A stretch of DNA of 64,000 nt from DGNJ01 sp002388905 (GTDB taxonomy: Bacteria; Pseudomonadota; Gammaproteobacteria; Pseudomonadales; Porticoccaceae): positions 166,016 to 230,015 of the forward strand of contig DAITSJ010000005.1 in NCBI GenBank assembly GCA_036843405.1, read 5' to 3'. The notes under the pieces are model-generated. The model ran no database searches, was not told the DNA's origin, and saw only the letters and a list, made by a program, of their open reading frames with translations. Positions 1 to 9,005 of the stretch are shown here, piece after piece. Each line of letters opens with the position of its first letter. The first letter of the stretch is position 1. The translations under genes were made by a program, and so were the position numbers.

Positions 1-714
1 GAATGCGACCAGGGCGGCCACTTCTTCGGGTCGGCCCATGCGCTTTTTAGGGTTGACGCTGACAAACTGCCGGCCGGCTTCCTCCCATCCCTCTTCGCCG
101 GCCATCTGGATCAGGGAACCTTTGACCATGTTGGTCATGATCACGCCCGGGGCAATGGCATTGATACTGACGCCATATTCACCGTATTCGATGGCGGCGT
201 CCTTGGTCATGCCGGTCACGGCATGCTTGGTGGCGCCATAGGCTACCTGGTTTGGTACCGCGCGAATGCCACCTACCGAGGCCACGTTGACAATCGCTCC
301 CGAGCCCTGTGCCTGCAAATGGGGAAGGGTATATTTCATGCCGTAAAAGACCCCTTTCAGGTTTATATCGACGACTTTGTCGAACACCTTGCTGTCGTAG
401 TCGGCGACGGGTGCCTGTTTGCCCTCGATACCGGCATTGTTGTAGAGCCCGTCGATTTTGCCGAACTTGTCGATGGTCTCGGCCACATAGTTTCTGACCG
501 CGGACTCATCCGCCACATCGGCACTGATCAGCAAAACGGGTGCTTCGGCTGTTTGTTCCTTCACCTTTTTTTCGGTATCGAGGAGGGATGTCATGTCCAG
601 GTCAATGAGGGAAAGGCTCGCGCCCTCGGCTGCCAGGCGCAAGGCCACGGCCTCTCCGAGGCCGGATCCCGCGCCGGTGATCATGATGACTTTATCGGTA
701 AATCGCTTGTCCAT
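1..714 (-). CDS. SDR family oxidoreductase (3' end cut by window)
   Basis: NAD(P)-dependent short-chain dehydrogenase/reductase of the classical type, probably oxidising or reducing a hydroxyl/keto group of a pathway intermediate in the cytoplasm. 238 codons are visible from ATG at 714 to the window edge. The Rossmann motif ITGAGSGLG lies at about residues 12-20, a YNNAG motif follows in the middle, and the active site reads YGATK. The frame runs open to base 1, so the C-terminus (usually about 10-20 more residues after RPEEVAALVAF) is missing. It is the last visible gene of the minus-strand operon, 81 nt after the GST gene. Substrate unknown. Confidence 0.9.
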   Translation of the reverse strand, partial: MDKRFTDKVIMITGAGSGLGEAVALRLAAEGASLSLIDLDMTSLLDTEKKVKEQTAEAPVLLISADVADESAVRNYVAETIDKFGKIDGLYNNAGIEGKQAPVADYDSKVFDKVVDINLKGVFYGMKYTLPHLQAQGSGAIVNVASVGGIRAVPNQVAYGATKHAVTGMTKDAAIEYGEYGVSINAIAPGVIMTNMVKGSLIQMAGEEGWEEAGRQFVSVNPKKRMGRPEEVAALVAF

Positions 715-795
715 TGTCTCTGTCCTCTGCTGTGTTGATAAATCGAAACAGGTTTGCACGCATGAGCATTTAGCTGCGACAGTAACCTTAAAGGC

Positions 796-1500
796 TCAGC
801 GGACTCTGGTCTCGCTGGCGGCCCAGTTGGCACCCTTTTGGTAGAAGGGCCCCTCCAGCATGGCTCGGACGTCATCGCCGACTCTATCCAGACCCGCCTG
901 TTTTGCCCGTGTCACTGCCGGGCGTTCGCTCATGGACCAGAACCACCGGGCCACCCTGGGAAAATTTTCCAGGCGCTGGCCATGGAGAGGATGAAACCAG
1001 ACCCATCCCCAGCAGGCCATGTCGGCAATGCTGTACTCCCCGGCAAACCAGTCCCGACCGGCCAGGTGCCGATCCATGACCTGATACAGTCGGGTGCACT
1101 CCTCGGTGTAGCGGTCGACGGCATAGTCGTTGCCCTCCGCGGCATAACGTCTGAAGTGATGGGCCTGGCCTGCCATGGGGCCCAGTCCCCCCATTTGCCA
1201 GAACAGCCATTCCATGGCCGCTACACGGTCCGGCCCCGATTCAGGTAAAAACCGGCCGGTTTTTTCCGCCAGATACATGAGGATGGCGCCCGATTCAAAA
1301 ACCGGCTGTCTGCCCCAGGGAGCATCGTTATCGACGATGGCCGGCACCTTGTTATTGGGGCTGATGGCCAGGAATTGCGGGTCGAATTGTTGATCCCGGG
1401 TAATGTCGACCGAAAGGAGGCGGTAGGGGAGATCGCACTCCTCGAGCATAATCGCCACCTTCCAGGTGTTGGGTGTGGGAAAGAAATAAAAATCGATCAT
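796..1500 (-). CDS. Glutathione S-transferase family protein (YfcG/Ure2-like)
   Basis: 234-residue GST with an N-terminal thioredoxin-like domain (FPTPNTWKVAIMLEE at about 7-21, cis-proline motif NNKVPAIVD at about 49-57, ESGAILMYLAEKTG) and an all-alpha C-terminal domain. The family conjugates glutathione to electrophiles or acts as a disulfide or peroxide reductase; GSTs in aromatic and lignin catabolism cleave ethers or remove halogens. It lies 7 nt downstream of a second GST-like gene in the same operon, so the pair may act together on electrophilic intermediates made by the upstream oxygenase. Which GST reaction applies cannot be read from the sequence. Confidence 0.88.
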   Translation of the reverse strand: MIDFYFFPTPNTWKVAIMLEECDLPYRLLSVDITRDQQFDPQFLAISPNNKVPAIVDNDAPWGRQPVFESGAILMYLAEKTGRFLPESGPDRVAAMEWLFWQMGGLGPMAGQAHHFRRYAAEGNDYAVDRYTEECTRLYQVMDRHLAGRDWFAGEYSIADMACWGWVWFHPLHGQRLENFPRVARWFWSMSERPAVTRAKQAGLDRVGDDVRAMLEGPFYQKGANWAASETRVR

Positions 1501-1507
1501 GACGTTC

Positions 1508-2290
1508 TCAGAAATCCAGGGGCAGTTTCAGGTGATTGCGATAGATAAAATCCCGGTGTTCGATCAGCGGTGCGGTGTCGATGCCGTCAACGGCGTCTCC
1601 CTGGTCGGCATAGAGATCGCGCAGCTCATCGGGCATGGGATTCAGGTCGTGGGGCAGAGGCTCCAGCATGGCCGAAAAAGTGGCCCAGTAGATATCGGCA
1701 GCGGTCAGGGAGTCCCCGACCAGATAGCAATGTTCCATCTGCCGCTGTGCTTCCAATCGGTCGTTGAGCATACGGAGTATGTCTCTCAGCCGCTGCGGGG
1801 CGCTCGCCAGGGTTTCCGGCCGGAAATCGTACTGGCGGGCAAGTTGGCGCTGGTCCGGCGGCAGCTCGCCGGGATTACGGCAGGCTTCCTCGCCCCAGAG
1901 GCGGGCGAAAATCATCAGGCGCCGACACCACCCGTAACCCCATTGGCCACAGATTTCATGGCTGATGCCGATGGCGAGAGCACGCAGATACGGGTCCGCC
2001 GGAAGTAACGGGGGGCCGTCACCGAGGCGTTGGGCCAGCATCAGGATATCGAGCCAACTGGTGCGGGGAGCTTCGTCTTCGTAAACGGCGACGGGGGCAT
2101 TACGTACGCCGGTCCAGGCCACGAGATCCGAGTTGGCCTGGGCCGGGACCTGGGCCACCGGGATGAAGGGCACTCCCCTGACCTGGAACAGGCCTTTCGC
2201 CGCTTCGCCCCAGGGGCCGGGGACTCCGGCCGACAACACCAGGCGCAACCCTTTCATGTGTCTTGCTTCCGAAACTTCGTAGTAGTCCAT
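1508..2290 (-). CDS. Divergent glutathione S-transferase-like protein
   Basis: 260-residue protein with a GST layout: an N-terminal half with GVPFIPVAQVPAQ and NAPVAVYEDEAP followed by a helical C-terminal half (YLVGDSLTAADIYWATF is the usual GST C-domain signature). The N-domain is less typical than in its neighbour at 796-1500, and an expected catalytic Ser/Tyr/Cys cannot be assigned confidently. Translation could also begin at Met12 (MKGLRLVL). A GGAG sequence about 11 nt upstream supports the first Met. It belongs to the same operon, with a 129-nt gap to the upstream TIM-barrel gene, the longest gap in the operon. Confidence 0.75.
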   Translation of the reverse strand: MDYYEVSEARHMKGLRLVLSAGVPGPWGEAAKGLFQVRGVPFIPVAQVPAQANSDLVAWTGVRNAPVAVYEDEAPRTSWLDILMLAQRLGDGPPLLPADPYLRALAIGISHEICGQWGYGWCRRLMIFARLWGEEACRNPGELPPDQRQLARQYDFRPETLASAPQRLRDILRMLNDRLEAQRQMEHCYLVGDSLTAADIYWATFSAMLEPLPHDLNPMPDELRDLYADQGDAVDGIDTAPLIEHRDFIYRNHLKLPLDF

Positions 2291-2419
2291 GGTCGGTCGT
2301 CTCCGGTTGAAATATTCCTTGCTGCCGATCCCCGTCAGGGGGTTCTCGGCTACCTGCTGGTTTGCGTCGGCAATCCATAGCGGTCCGGCCTGTCATTTTC
2401 TCCCGTTGGCTACGGTTCC

Positions 2420-3289
2420 CTATCTGCCCGATGGCACAGTATCGAAAAGTGCCGCTGCGGCATCATAGGATCGACGGGCGGCCTGCTCTGCAGGCAGGCT
2501 CCGGAATGTCGCCGACAGGATCTCCACCCCGTAGGCGCCCCGATAGCCGGTAGCGGCAATAGCCTGGAGAAACGCGCCCAGGGGGAACTCACCCTCTCCC
2601 GGGACAAGGCGGTTTTCGATGGTATCCGTAAGATAGTCGGCCCGGGGCAGGAGCGTGCCGTCATTAAGCTCAACATGATTGATAAGGCCGTCGGGCAGGC
2701 TCGCGACAGCCTCCATGTTGATATTGCCGCGCACCATATGCCATATATCGAGAAGCAAACCGCCGTTTTTCCGGCCCGCGCCCTCGACCACCGCCCGTCC
2801 GGTTTGCAGGTCGGCAAGGTTGGACGAGGGAAAAAGCTCAATGGTGACCGCGGTTCCCGCCCGGGCCGCCTGATCGCACAGGAAAGCGAACTCCTCGATG
2901 AGCGAGTCCATTGGCCAGGTCTTTCCGGTCAGGTCGCCGCCCACCTTGACCTGTCGTGCCCCGATGGCCTCCGCCGCCCGCAACAGTAACTGTCTGTCCC
3001 GGTCCGAGGCCCGGCGTCGCTTTCCGTCCACGAACCAGTCGAGGAGCACTTCGAGTTCGTTGTCTACCAGGCCGTGATCGTCGAGGATGGTATTGATTTG
3101 TGCGGCGCCCAGCGTATCGAGCAGATGGGCGATGTCCTGGCTGTTAAAGCCCAGTCCGGTGTAGCCGGCGCTGGCGGCGGCACGAGCCCGCTGCCCGAGG
3201 GCGATGGGGCTCACCGTACTGGCATCGAAGGGGCCGATGGCGCCGGCCAGGGTGAAATAGGTGCAGATAAGCGGCGGGAGGTTGGCCAT
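2420..3289 (-). CDS. Sugar phosphate isomerase/epimerase family TIM-barrel protein
   Basis: 289-residue xylose-isomerase-like (AP_endonuc_2) TIM barrel. Visible motifs include the metal-site strand VTIELFPSS (Glu ligand), LLLDIWHMVRGN and a late HVELND, which would supply Glu/Asp/His ligands to a divalent metal. Family members isomerise or epimerise sugars and inositols, but many in catabolic clusters act on other hydroxylated or keto compounds. A paralogue sits at 27829-28692 and shares the LLLDIWH..RGN region. It lies 16 nt after the MDR gene in the minus-strand operon. Substrate unknown. Confidence 0.83.
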   Translation of the reverse strand: MANLPPLICTYFTLAGAIGPFDASTVSPIALGQRARAAASAGYTGLGFNSQDIAHLLDTLGAAQINTILDDHGLVDNELEVLLDWFVDGKRRRASDRDRQLLLRAAEAIGARQVKVGGDLTGKTWPMDSLIEEFAFLCDQAARAGTAVTIELFPSSNLADLQTGRAVVEGAGRKNGGLLLDIWHMVRGNINMEAVASLPDGLINHVELNDGTLLPRADYLTDTIENRLVPGEGEFPLGAFLQAIAATGYRGAYGVEILSATFRSLPAEQAARRSYDAAAALFDTVPSGR

Positions 3290-3305
3290 GGGGTCCTTCT
3301 CCGGC

Positions 3306-4301
3306 TCAGTCGATCTTGACGACGATCTTGCCCTTGGCGCGCCTGGCTAAGAGTTCACCAATCGCTTCGGGCGCTTTTTCGAGGGAATAGATACTGGACA
3401 CATGGGGACGAATCTTGCCTTTGTCATACAGCCTGGCGAGCTCCTTCAGGCTCTGCCGGTATTCGTCGGGAAAACGGTCCACCCAGGCCCCCCAGAACAC
3501 GCCACGGATGTCGCAGGATTTGAGCAGGGTCAGGTTGAGGGGAATGGAGGGGATCCCCGCCGGGAAGCCGATTACCAGGTACCGGCCGCCCCAGTCGAGA
3601 CAGCGGAGGGCGGGTTCGGCGTAGTCGCCGCCCACTGCGTCATAGACAAGGTCCACACTGCCGTCGGCGACGGCCTTTATCTCTCCCGACAGGTCTTTTT
3701 GGGCGGCTTTGTCGAGATTCCCCTTGGGGTAAACGAGACCCTTGTCGGCACCCTTGGCCAGGCAGAAGTCCACCTTGTCCCGGCTGGAGCAGGCGGCGAT
3801 CACCCGGGCACCGGCGGCTTTGGCGAGTTCGAGAGCGGCAAGGCCGACACCGCCGGCGGCACCAAGGATCAGGATTTTTTCGCCGGACTTGAGGGCGCCG
3901 CGCCATTTCAGGGCATAGTGGGAGGTGCCGTAGGTGAACAGAAAGGCCGCTGCTTCCTCGAAGGACATGGAAGCCGGCATAGGAGTGCAGCGATCCTCCG
4001 GGAGCACGACCTTCTCGGCCATCCCGCCCCAGCCGCAGAAACCGATAACGCGGTCGCCGGGGACGAAGCGGGTGACGCCGGCGCCCACGTCGATGACTTC
4101 GCCGGAAATTTCCCCACCGGGGGAAAAGGGCCGCTGAGGCTTGAACTGGTATTTGTCTTCGATAATCAGGGCGTCGGGATAATTAACGCCAACGGCCCTG
4201 ACCCGGATGCCCACTTCACCGCTGGCGGGGCGCGGCTCCGGTAGTTCCTCCATGGTCAGGCTGTCCGGTCCGCCCGCTATTTTCGATAATACAGCCTTCA
4301 T
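3306..4301 (-). CDS. NADPH:quinone reductase-like zinc-independent MDR oxidoreductase
   Basis: 331-residue medium-chain reductase/dehydrogenase of the QOR type. GroES-like N-domain (residues about 1-125, with VRAVGVNYPDALI and GGEISGEV), then a Rossmann domain with the nucleotide motif ILGAAGGVGLAALELAKAAGA, and a YDAVGG motif. The Cys/His zinc ligands of alcohol dehydrogenases are absent. The family reduces quinones or the double bond of enones or enoyl thioesters with NADPH. It is separated by 2 nt from the enoyl-CoA hydratase gene, so a role in reducing an unsaturated CoA ester or ketone is plausible (inference). Confidence 0.88.
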   Translation of the reverse strand: MKAVLSKIAGGPDSLTMEELPEPRPASGEVGIRVRAVGVNYPDALIIEDKYQFKPQRPFSPGGEISGEVIDVGAGVTRFVPGDRVIGFCGWGGMAEKVVLPEDRCTPMPASMSFEEAAAFLFTYGTSHYALKWRGALKSGEKILILGAAGGVGLAALELAKAAGARVIAACSSRDKVDFCLAKGADKGLVYPKGNLDKAAQKDLSGEIKAVADGSVDLVYDAVGGDYAEPALRCLDWGGRYLVIGFPAGIPSIPLNLTLLKSCDIRGVFWGAWVDRFPDEYRQSLKELARLYDKGKIRPHVSSIYSLEKAPEAIGELLARRAKGKIVVKID

Positions 4302-4303
4302 GG

Positions 4304-5131
4304 CTATCCCTCCTTGCTGTTCCGTGTGTCGATGGCCGATGGGGGTGGGGTACGGATATCGATCCCGTTTTCGATCATTGTCCGCAGGCGGGTGCGAACT
4401 TCGTCGCTACCGAGGTGGCCGTTGACTTCCCGCTGTTCGAAGGTAAGAGCGGATTCGATATCCAGGTCGCGAGCGTTCAGGGTAATACGCTTGGCCGCCG
4501 CCAGGGCGTTTCGGGAGAGGCAGGCAAGGCGGGCGGCCAAGCCCCGCGCCGCTGCCAGGGCATCCTCCTCGACGCGATTGACCAGGCCCAGTTGCTCGGC
4601 CCGGTCAGGGCAGACCGTCGTGGCGGTGGCGATCAGCTCCAGGGCTTTGGCCGGATTGACGAGCCGGGCCAGGCGCACCGTTCCGCCGCCCCCGGGGAAC
4701 ATGCCAATATGCATTTCCGGCAGACCCAGGTCGTAATCGCCGGCGCTGGCAATGCGGATATCGCAGGCCAGTGCCAGTTCGTAGCCCACTCCCATGCAGG
4801 TGCCGTTGATGGCGGCGATGACAACCTGGGGCAGGCTTTCCAGCTTGCGGGTGATGCGGTGGAAAACGGAATCCTGCCAGGTCGCGTCGGGCGGTGACGG
4901 GGCCTCGGCCAGGGCATCGGCTGAGGCCGCCAGCTCGTCCAGATCGAAATGGCGGATAAAGGTCGAGCCGGTGCCGGTGAGGATCAGGGTGTTGACGGTA
5001 TCGTTCTGCGCAAGTGAATCGACCTGGTCTTCCAGTTCCTTTGCCATGGCGCCGGTAAAGAGACCCGAGGGGCTATTGGCGAAGGTAATGACCGCGGCGC
5101 GGCTGTCTTTGTCCAGTTCCAGGTCGATCAT
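4304..5131 (-). CDS. Enoyl-CoA hydratase/isomerase family protein (crotonase fold)
   Basis: 275-residue crotonase. The oxyanion-hole segment AAINGTCMGVGYELALACD and the second catalytic segment GLPEMHIGMFPGGGG carry both expected glutamates (in GYEL and LPEM), so hydratase or isomerase chemistry on an acyl-CoA is possible. The start was taken as ATG at 5131 because it overlaps the stop of the upstream VOC gene as ATGA, a usual sign of translational coupling. An ATG 30 nt further upstream would extend the protein by ten residues (GRRQPERNA). It is the only CoA-ester enzyme of this operon and links ring oxygenation to beta-oxidation-like steps. Confidence 0.88.
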   Translation of the reverse strand: MIDLELDKDSRAAVITFANSPSGLFTGAMAKELEDQVDSLAQNDTVNTLILTGTGSTFIRHFDLDELAASADALAEAPSPPDATWQDSVFHRITRKLESLPQVVIAAINGTCMGVGYELALACDIRIASAGDYDLGLPEMHIGMFPGGGGTVRLARLVNPAKALELIATATTVCPDRAEQLGLVNRVEEDALAAARGLAARLACLSRNALAAAKRITLNARDLDIESALTFEQREVNGHLGSDEVRTRLRTMIENGIDIRTPPPSAIDTRNSKEG

Positions 5132-5610
5132 GGCGTTCCGTTCAGGCTGCCGCCGGCCCACCAGCTCTCCAGGGCCGGGCGCAGTTCGGTGGAAACCAGT
5201 TCCAGCAACAGGTGGCTGTGGGCGTGTTCCAGGTAGGCAAACAGGCCGTAGTTTTCGTCCGGGGAACCGCCGGCGGCGGCAACCTGCCAGCCCTGCCTGC
5301 GTAATTGACGGATTTCATGCGCCAGGTCGTCTACCCAGATGCCGGCATGGTGTGGCCCCGGCTCCCGGGGATAGGAATAAAAGCCGGTCTCTTTCGCCTC
5401 TATCAGTTCCAGCCGCTGGGGTCCTTGCCGGGAATAGCTGACAAGCAGGTCAATCGATTCCAGGCCCCGCTCGGGTGTCCACAGAGACAATCCGGAAAAC
5501 CGGTGAGGTTGCGTCCATTGCAGGTCGAAGGCTTTTCCCAGTGTGGCCATGGCAGCCTCGAGATCCGCCACCACAACGCCGTTATGGAATAACTGCTGAT
5601 AGGGGAGCAT
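5128..5610 (-). CDS. VOC family protein (glyoxalase/extradiol-dioxygenase fold)
   Basis: 160-residue vicinal-oxygen-chelate protein (LFHNGVVVADLEAAMATLGKAF at the N-terminus, GPHHAGIWVDDL in the second half, and LLLELVS at the end). VOC metal ligands are normally His/Glu spread over the two beta-alpha modules; candidates here are His9, a His of PHHAG and the Glu of LLELV. Members include glyoxalase I, methylmalonyl-CoA epimerase and small ring-cleavage enzymes. Its stop overlaps the hydratase start (ATGA) and it starts 19 nt after the first VOC gene. The two VOC proteins are not close copies. Confidence 0.82.
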   Translation of the reverse strand: MLPYQQLFHNGVVVADLEAAMATLGKAFDLQWTQPHRFSGLSLWTPERGLESIDLLVSYSRQGPQRLELIEAKETGFYSYPREPGPHHAGIWVDDLAHEIRQLRRQGWQVAAAGGSPDENYGLFAYLEHAHSHLLLELVSTELRPALESWWAGGSLNGTP

Positions 5611-5629
5611 CAGGTCGCGACTTCCCGGC

Positions 5630-6091
5630 TCAGGAAAAAATCTGGATAGGGTCGTCTTTTTTCATCACTTCCTGGATTTCGAAGACGTTGCCGTCCGGGT
5701 CCCGGCCATAGGTGGCGCGAATGTCGCCGAAATCCTGGGGCGGGGCATGGAACCTGGTGCCGGCCGCCACCAGCTTGTCGTAAACGGCCTGGATGTCCAC
5801 CACGTCCAGGCACAGGTGGGTGTGTCCGTGATTGCAGACCGGACGTTGCGGGTCCATGGGTTCCGGCGCGGGCGTCTCGAATTCGAACAATTCAATGCAG
5901 ACGTTGGCCGCCTTGAGCATGGCCTGGCGGCCGGAACTGCCCCTGAGCCCGAGCACCCGGTCGATCTGTTCGGTGCCCTTGGGCCAGCCGGTATTCATGA
6001 CCTGCTCAAAACCGAGCAGGTCACGATAAAATCCGAGGAGGCGGTCCAGATCCGGTGTCGAGATGGCCACATGGTGGATGCCGCGGATCAT
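5630..6091 (-). CDS. VOC family protein (glyoxalase/epimerase-like)
   Basis: 153-residue VOC protein with two well-preserved modules: IHHVAISTPDLDRLLGFYRDLLGFE at the start (first His ligand) and THLCLDVVDIQAVYDKL then RDPDGNVFEIQEV (second His and terminal Glu ligand). The DPDGN.fEl ending is typical of lactoylglutathione lyase-like and methylmalonyl-CoA epimerase-like members. It overlaps the stop of the Rieske oxygenase by 4 nt (ATGA), so the two are probably made together. That makes it a candidate to process the oxygenase product, for example by isomerisation or ring opening (inference). Confidence 0.87.
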   Translation of the reverse strand: MIRGIHHVAISTPDLDRLLGFYRDLLGFEQVMNTGWPKGTEQIDRVLGLRGSSGRQAMLKAANVCIELFEFETPAPEPMDPQRPVCNHGHTHLCLDVVDIQAVYDKLVAAGTRFHAPPQDFGDIRATYGRDPDGNVFEIQEVMKKDDPIQIFS

Positions 6092-7506
6092 TTCGCCGCC
6101 TCTTTGTTTTTGTCGAGGTATTTATCCAGGGTCTGGTGCAGGTGACGGATCCGGACTTCCTGGTAATTGCCCAGGGTCTCCCCCGGTTTGACGGTCGACT
6201 TGAAGCCCCGCTGCTGGCCGATGAGGTTGCCGGTGTCCTGGTCGTAGATGGTGGCCAGGCCGGGGTCGAAGCCGGGAACCTCGTGAAAGGACTGGTGGAA
6301 GTCCAGTTCGATGGGCTCGGCCGGGTCCGGCCGCTCGCCCGAGTCCGGCAGCGGCTGCAGATAAAGCAGGTCGAACACGGTGGAATCCGGGTCGGTGCCA
6401 TTGGGCAGGAACCGGTACACCATGGGGAAAAGCAGGGACGGGAAGAAGCAGGTATTGGGGAACAGGCTGTATTCGATGGCGTCGATGGTCTCGCTCACCG
6501 TCAGGTGGGAAAGGTCTTTCTCATAGAGTTTGCCCAGGGCCTCTTTCAGGTAGTCGGCAAAGACCTCCCTGGCGCGGCCCCCTTCCGGCACCTTGAACCT
6601 CGAGTCATTGGCGTACACGCCCTCCACAACACCTTCCGCGAGCAGGGCATCGAGGGTCTGCTGCTCCGTACGCGGATCCTGGATATGGGGGCTGGGAAAG
6701 CCCACCAGATGGACAAAGCGCGAGACATTGTCGCCATAGAAATCGTACTGGGTATTGGCGTCGCCGACGGTTGGCACCCCCTGGGGGTGTGTTTCCAGTA
6801 CGTGAAATGACTCAAGAAAGGCCTCGAGGCAGGCCTTCCAGTTGGCGGGCAGTTTCTTGCGAATGTGCATTGCCACAAACTTGTCTTCGAGATTCCAGTT
6901 GGCGAAGTGCTCCGGCAACACGCCCAGGAAATCCTCAAGCGGTTCGGCATTGGTGTCGAAATTGATGAAGACGAAACCGCCCCAGGTATCCACCTTCAGT
7001 TCCGGCAGCTTGAAGTTCTCCTCATTGACATGGGGAAAGTCCCAGCGGCAGGGAACATCCACCAGATTGCCCTCAAGGGACCAGGTGAAACCGTGGAACG
7101 GGCAGCGCAGTTGCTTGCTGCAGCCGCTGGAGCCCGCTGGCTTGAGCTGGGTGCCCCGGTGAAGGCAGGCGTTGGGGTAGGCCTTGATGCCCCCTTCCTC
7201 GGTGCGGACGATGAGCACCGAACGATCGGCGATCTCGTAGGCGGTGTAATCGCCGGGTTCGGGAATTTCCTCTTCACGGCAGGCCCACTGCCAGACCCGG
7301 GTCCACATCTGGTCGAGCTCCCGGGTGAAAAAGTCCCGGGATGTATAGCGACTGAAGTCGATATCCTGGTCGCCAATAAATTCGTAGGACTCCTCCAGCA
7401 GGTGAGCGGGTGCACCGCCCTTGTCGGCGGCAATAATGTCCCGGGTGCTGGGGCCCGGACACCGGGCTTCCCCGGGCTTCTGTGCGCTGGCTTGGTTTGA
7501 ACTCAC
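6088..7506 (-). CDS. Rieske non-heme iron oxygenase, alpha subunit (subfamily A)
   Basis: Aromatic-ring-hydroxylating-type oxygenase. The Rieske [2Fe-2S] motif CLHRG (C114, H116) pairs with CPFHG (C135, H138). The mononuclear iron site shows NWKACLEAFLESFHVLETHP with the two His ligands. It is about 472 residues from GTG at 7506, which has a strong AGGGGG ribosome site 6 nt upstream. ATG at 7536 would add ten residues but lacks such a site. The C-terminus LGNYQEVRIRHLHQTLD is shared with the oxygenase at 43654, so the two are paralogues. It heads the minus-strand operon and is divergent from the P450. No beta subunit is adjacent. Confidence 0.92.
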   Translation of the reverse strand: MSSNQASAQKPGEARCPGPSTRDIIAADKGGAPAHLLEESYEFIGDQDIDFSRYTSRDFFTRELDQMWTRVWQWACREEEIPEPGDYTAYEIADRSVLIVRTEEGGIKAYPNACLHRGTQLKPAGSSGCSKQLRCPFHGFTWSLEGNLVDVPCRWDFPHVNEENFKLPELKVDTWGGFVFINFDTNAEPLEDFLGVLPEHFANWNLEDKFVAMHIRKKLPANWKACLEAFLESFHVLETHPQGVPTVGDANTQYDFYGDNVSRFVHLVGFPSPHIQDPRTEQQTLDALLAEGVVEGVYANDSRFKVPEGGRAREVFADYLKEALGKLYEKDLSHLTVSETIDAIEYSLFPNTCFFPSLLFPMVYRFLPNGTDPDSTVFDLLYLQPLPDSGERPDPAEPIELDFHQSFHEVPGFDPGLATIYDQDTGNLIGQQRGFKSTVKPGETLGNYQEVRIRHLHQTLDKYLDKNKEAAK

Positions 7507-7625
7507 GATAACCCCCTGGCGTGATGCCCCCGGCATCGTCGCTTTCAGAAATGAAAATTTAATTGGCGGTATTGGTATTTATCCGTTGATCCGCCCACTG
7601 CAAAAATTTATCATCCGATCATATA

Positions 7626-7649
7626 AAAAACAAGCAAGTTTGTGTTTTT
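7626..7649. promoter_or_regulatory. Candidate operator in the oxygenase/P450 divergent promoter
   Basis: Inverted arms AAAAACA and TGTTTTT separated by 10 nt in the AT-rich gap between the divergent Rieske and P450 genes. It resembles the AAACA..TGTTT signatures found at other promoters in the window. The spacer is longer than in the best copies, so this is only suggestive. Confidence 0.35.
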
Positions 7650-7737
7650 GATACGTCTGCCGAAGCCGTCGAGCGGCGGATTTTTATCCAGTCTGCATAG
7701 GCTATGCCATCGGACAACAACCATGGGGGTTAGAAAA

Positions 7738-9003
7738 ATGACAACTGAAGCTGCCACTTTCACAGCGCCGGATCATGTGCCGCCTGACCGGGTCGTGGAC
7801 TTTGACATGTATCACCCGCCCGGCGTAGAAAAGGGTTTTCACGCCGCCTGGAAGAAACTCCAGGACGAAGCGGTGGGGGACATTGTCTGGACACCCCGCA
7901 ACGGGGGGCACTGGATACTGACCCGCGGCCGGGCCATCCACGATGTTTTTGCCGATTACCAGCGGTTTTCCAATAAATGCATCCTGGTGCCCAAGGAGGT
8001 GGGCGAAAAGCATACGCTGTTGCCCACCACCATCGATCCTCCCGAACATCGCCCGTACCGCATGTTGCTGAATTCCGGCTTGACGCCGGCCGCCGTGCGT
8101 CGGATAGAAGGCAGCATACGCCAGCTCGCCGGCTCCCTGATCGAGCAGGTGCGGGCCGAGGGCCGGTGCAACTTCACCACCGCCTATGCCGAGAAGCTGC
8201 CCATCCACATTTTCTTGATGCTGGTGGATCTGCCTGTGGAAGATGCGCCGAAGCTGAAATACTGGGCCGACCAGATGACCCGGCCGGACGGCTCCATGCC
8301 GTTTGAAGACGCGACCCGTGCCTTTTACGACTATCTCGACCCGGTGGTGGACCGGCTCCGCGAACGGCCGGGGGACGATATGCTCAGCCACCTGGTGAAT
8401 GGCGAGGTCGACGGCAGAAAGGTGACCAAGGACGAAGCTCTGGCGCTATCCGCCCAGGTGCTTATCGCCGGCCTCGATACGGTGGTGAACTTTCTCAGCT
8501 TTGCCATGCTGTTCCTGGCCCGGAATCCCGACCACAGGCAGGAGCTGGTCGACAATCCGGAGCTGATGCCGAAAGCCGTGGAAGAACTTTTCCGGCGCTT
8601 TCCGCTGGTCACCATCGGTCGCCTGGTCAAGGAGGATACACGTTTCGATGGCGTCTCCCTGCGTGCCGGCGACATGGTGATCGTGCCTACCGAATTGCAC
8701 GGCCTCGATGAGCGCGAGAACCGTTGTCCCATGGACGTGGATTTCCACCGCGAGGACATCAGTCATTCCACCTTTGGGTACGGTCCCCATCGCTGCCCGG
8801 GTATGCACCTGGCGCGGGCCGAACTTGCGGTCACCCTGGAGGAGTGGTTGTCCCGGATACCCGATTTCCAGGTGGCCCCTGACGCCGACATAACCTACCG
8901 GGGAGGCCTGGTGGGCTGCATCGATGCCCTGCCACTGGTGTGGTCGACGGAAAAACCCCGGGCTGTCCCGTTGGCCGGCGGTGCCGACCAGGGGACGGCC
9001 TGA
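7738..9003 (+). CDS. Cytochrome P450 (CYP101/P450cam-like, soluble bacterial type)
   Basis: 421-residue bacterial P450. The heme-binding loop FGYGPHRCPGMHLARAE carries the axial Cys353. The I-helix reads AGLDTVVN with the Asp-Thr oxygen-activation pair, and the K-helix ExxR motif is in EELFRRFP. It has no membrane anchor. The start at 7738 (MTTEAATF) has GGGGG about 9 nt upstream; an earlier in-frame ATG at 7642 would add 32 residues without domain support. The family hydroxylates unactivated carbons, classically terpenoids. No ferredoxin or reductase lies beside it. It is followed 2 nt later by the Gfo/Idh/MocA gene and is therefore probably co-transcribed. Confidence 0.93.
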   Translation: MTTEAATFTAPDHVPPDRVVDFDMYHPPGVEKGFHAAWKKLQDEAVGDIVWTPRNGGHWILTRGRAIHDVFADYQRFSNKCILVPKEVGEKHTLLPTTIDPPEHRPYRMLLNSGLTPAAVRRIEGSIRQLAGSLIEQVRAEGRCNFTTAYAEKLPIHIFLMLVDLPVEDAPKLKYWADQMTRPDGSMPFEDATRAFYDYLDPVVDRLRERPGDDMLSHLVNGEVDGRKVTKDEALALSAQVLIAGLDTVVNFLSFAMLFLARNPDHRQELVDNPELMPKAVEELFRRFPLVTIGRLVKEDTRFDGVSLRAGDMVIVPTELHGLDERENRCPMDVDFHREDISHSTFGYGPHRCPGMHLARAELAVTLEEWLSRIPDFQVAPDADITYRGGLVGCIDALPLVWSTEKPRAVPLAGGADQGTA

Positions 9004-9005
9004 CC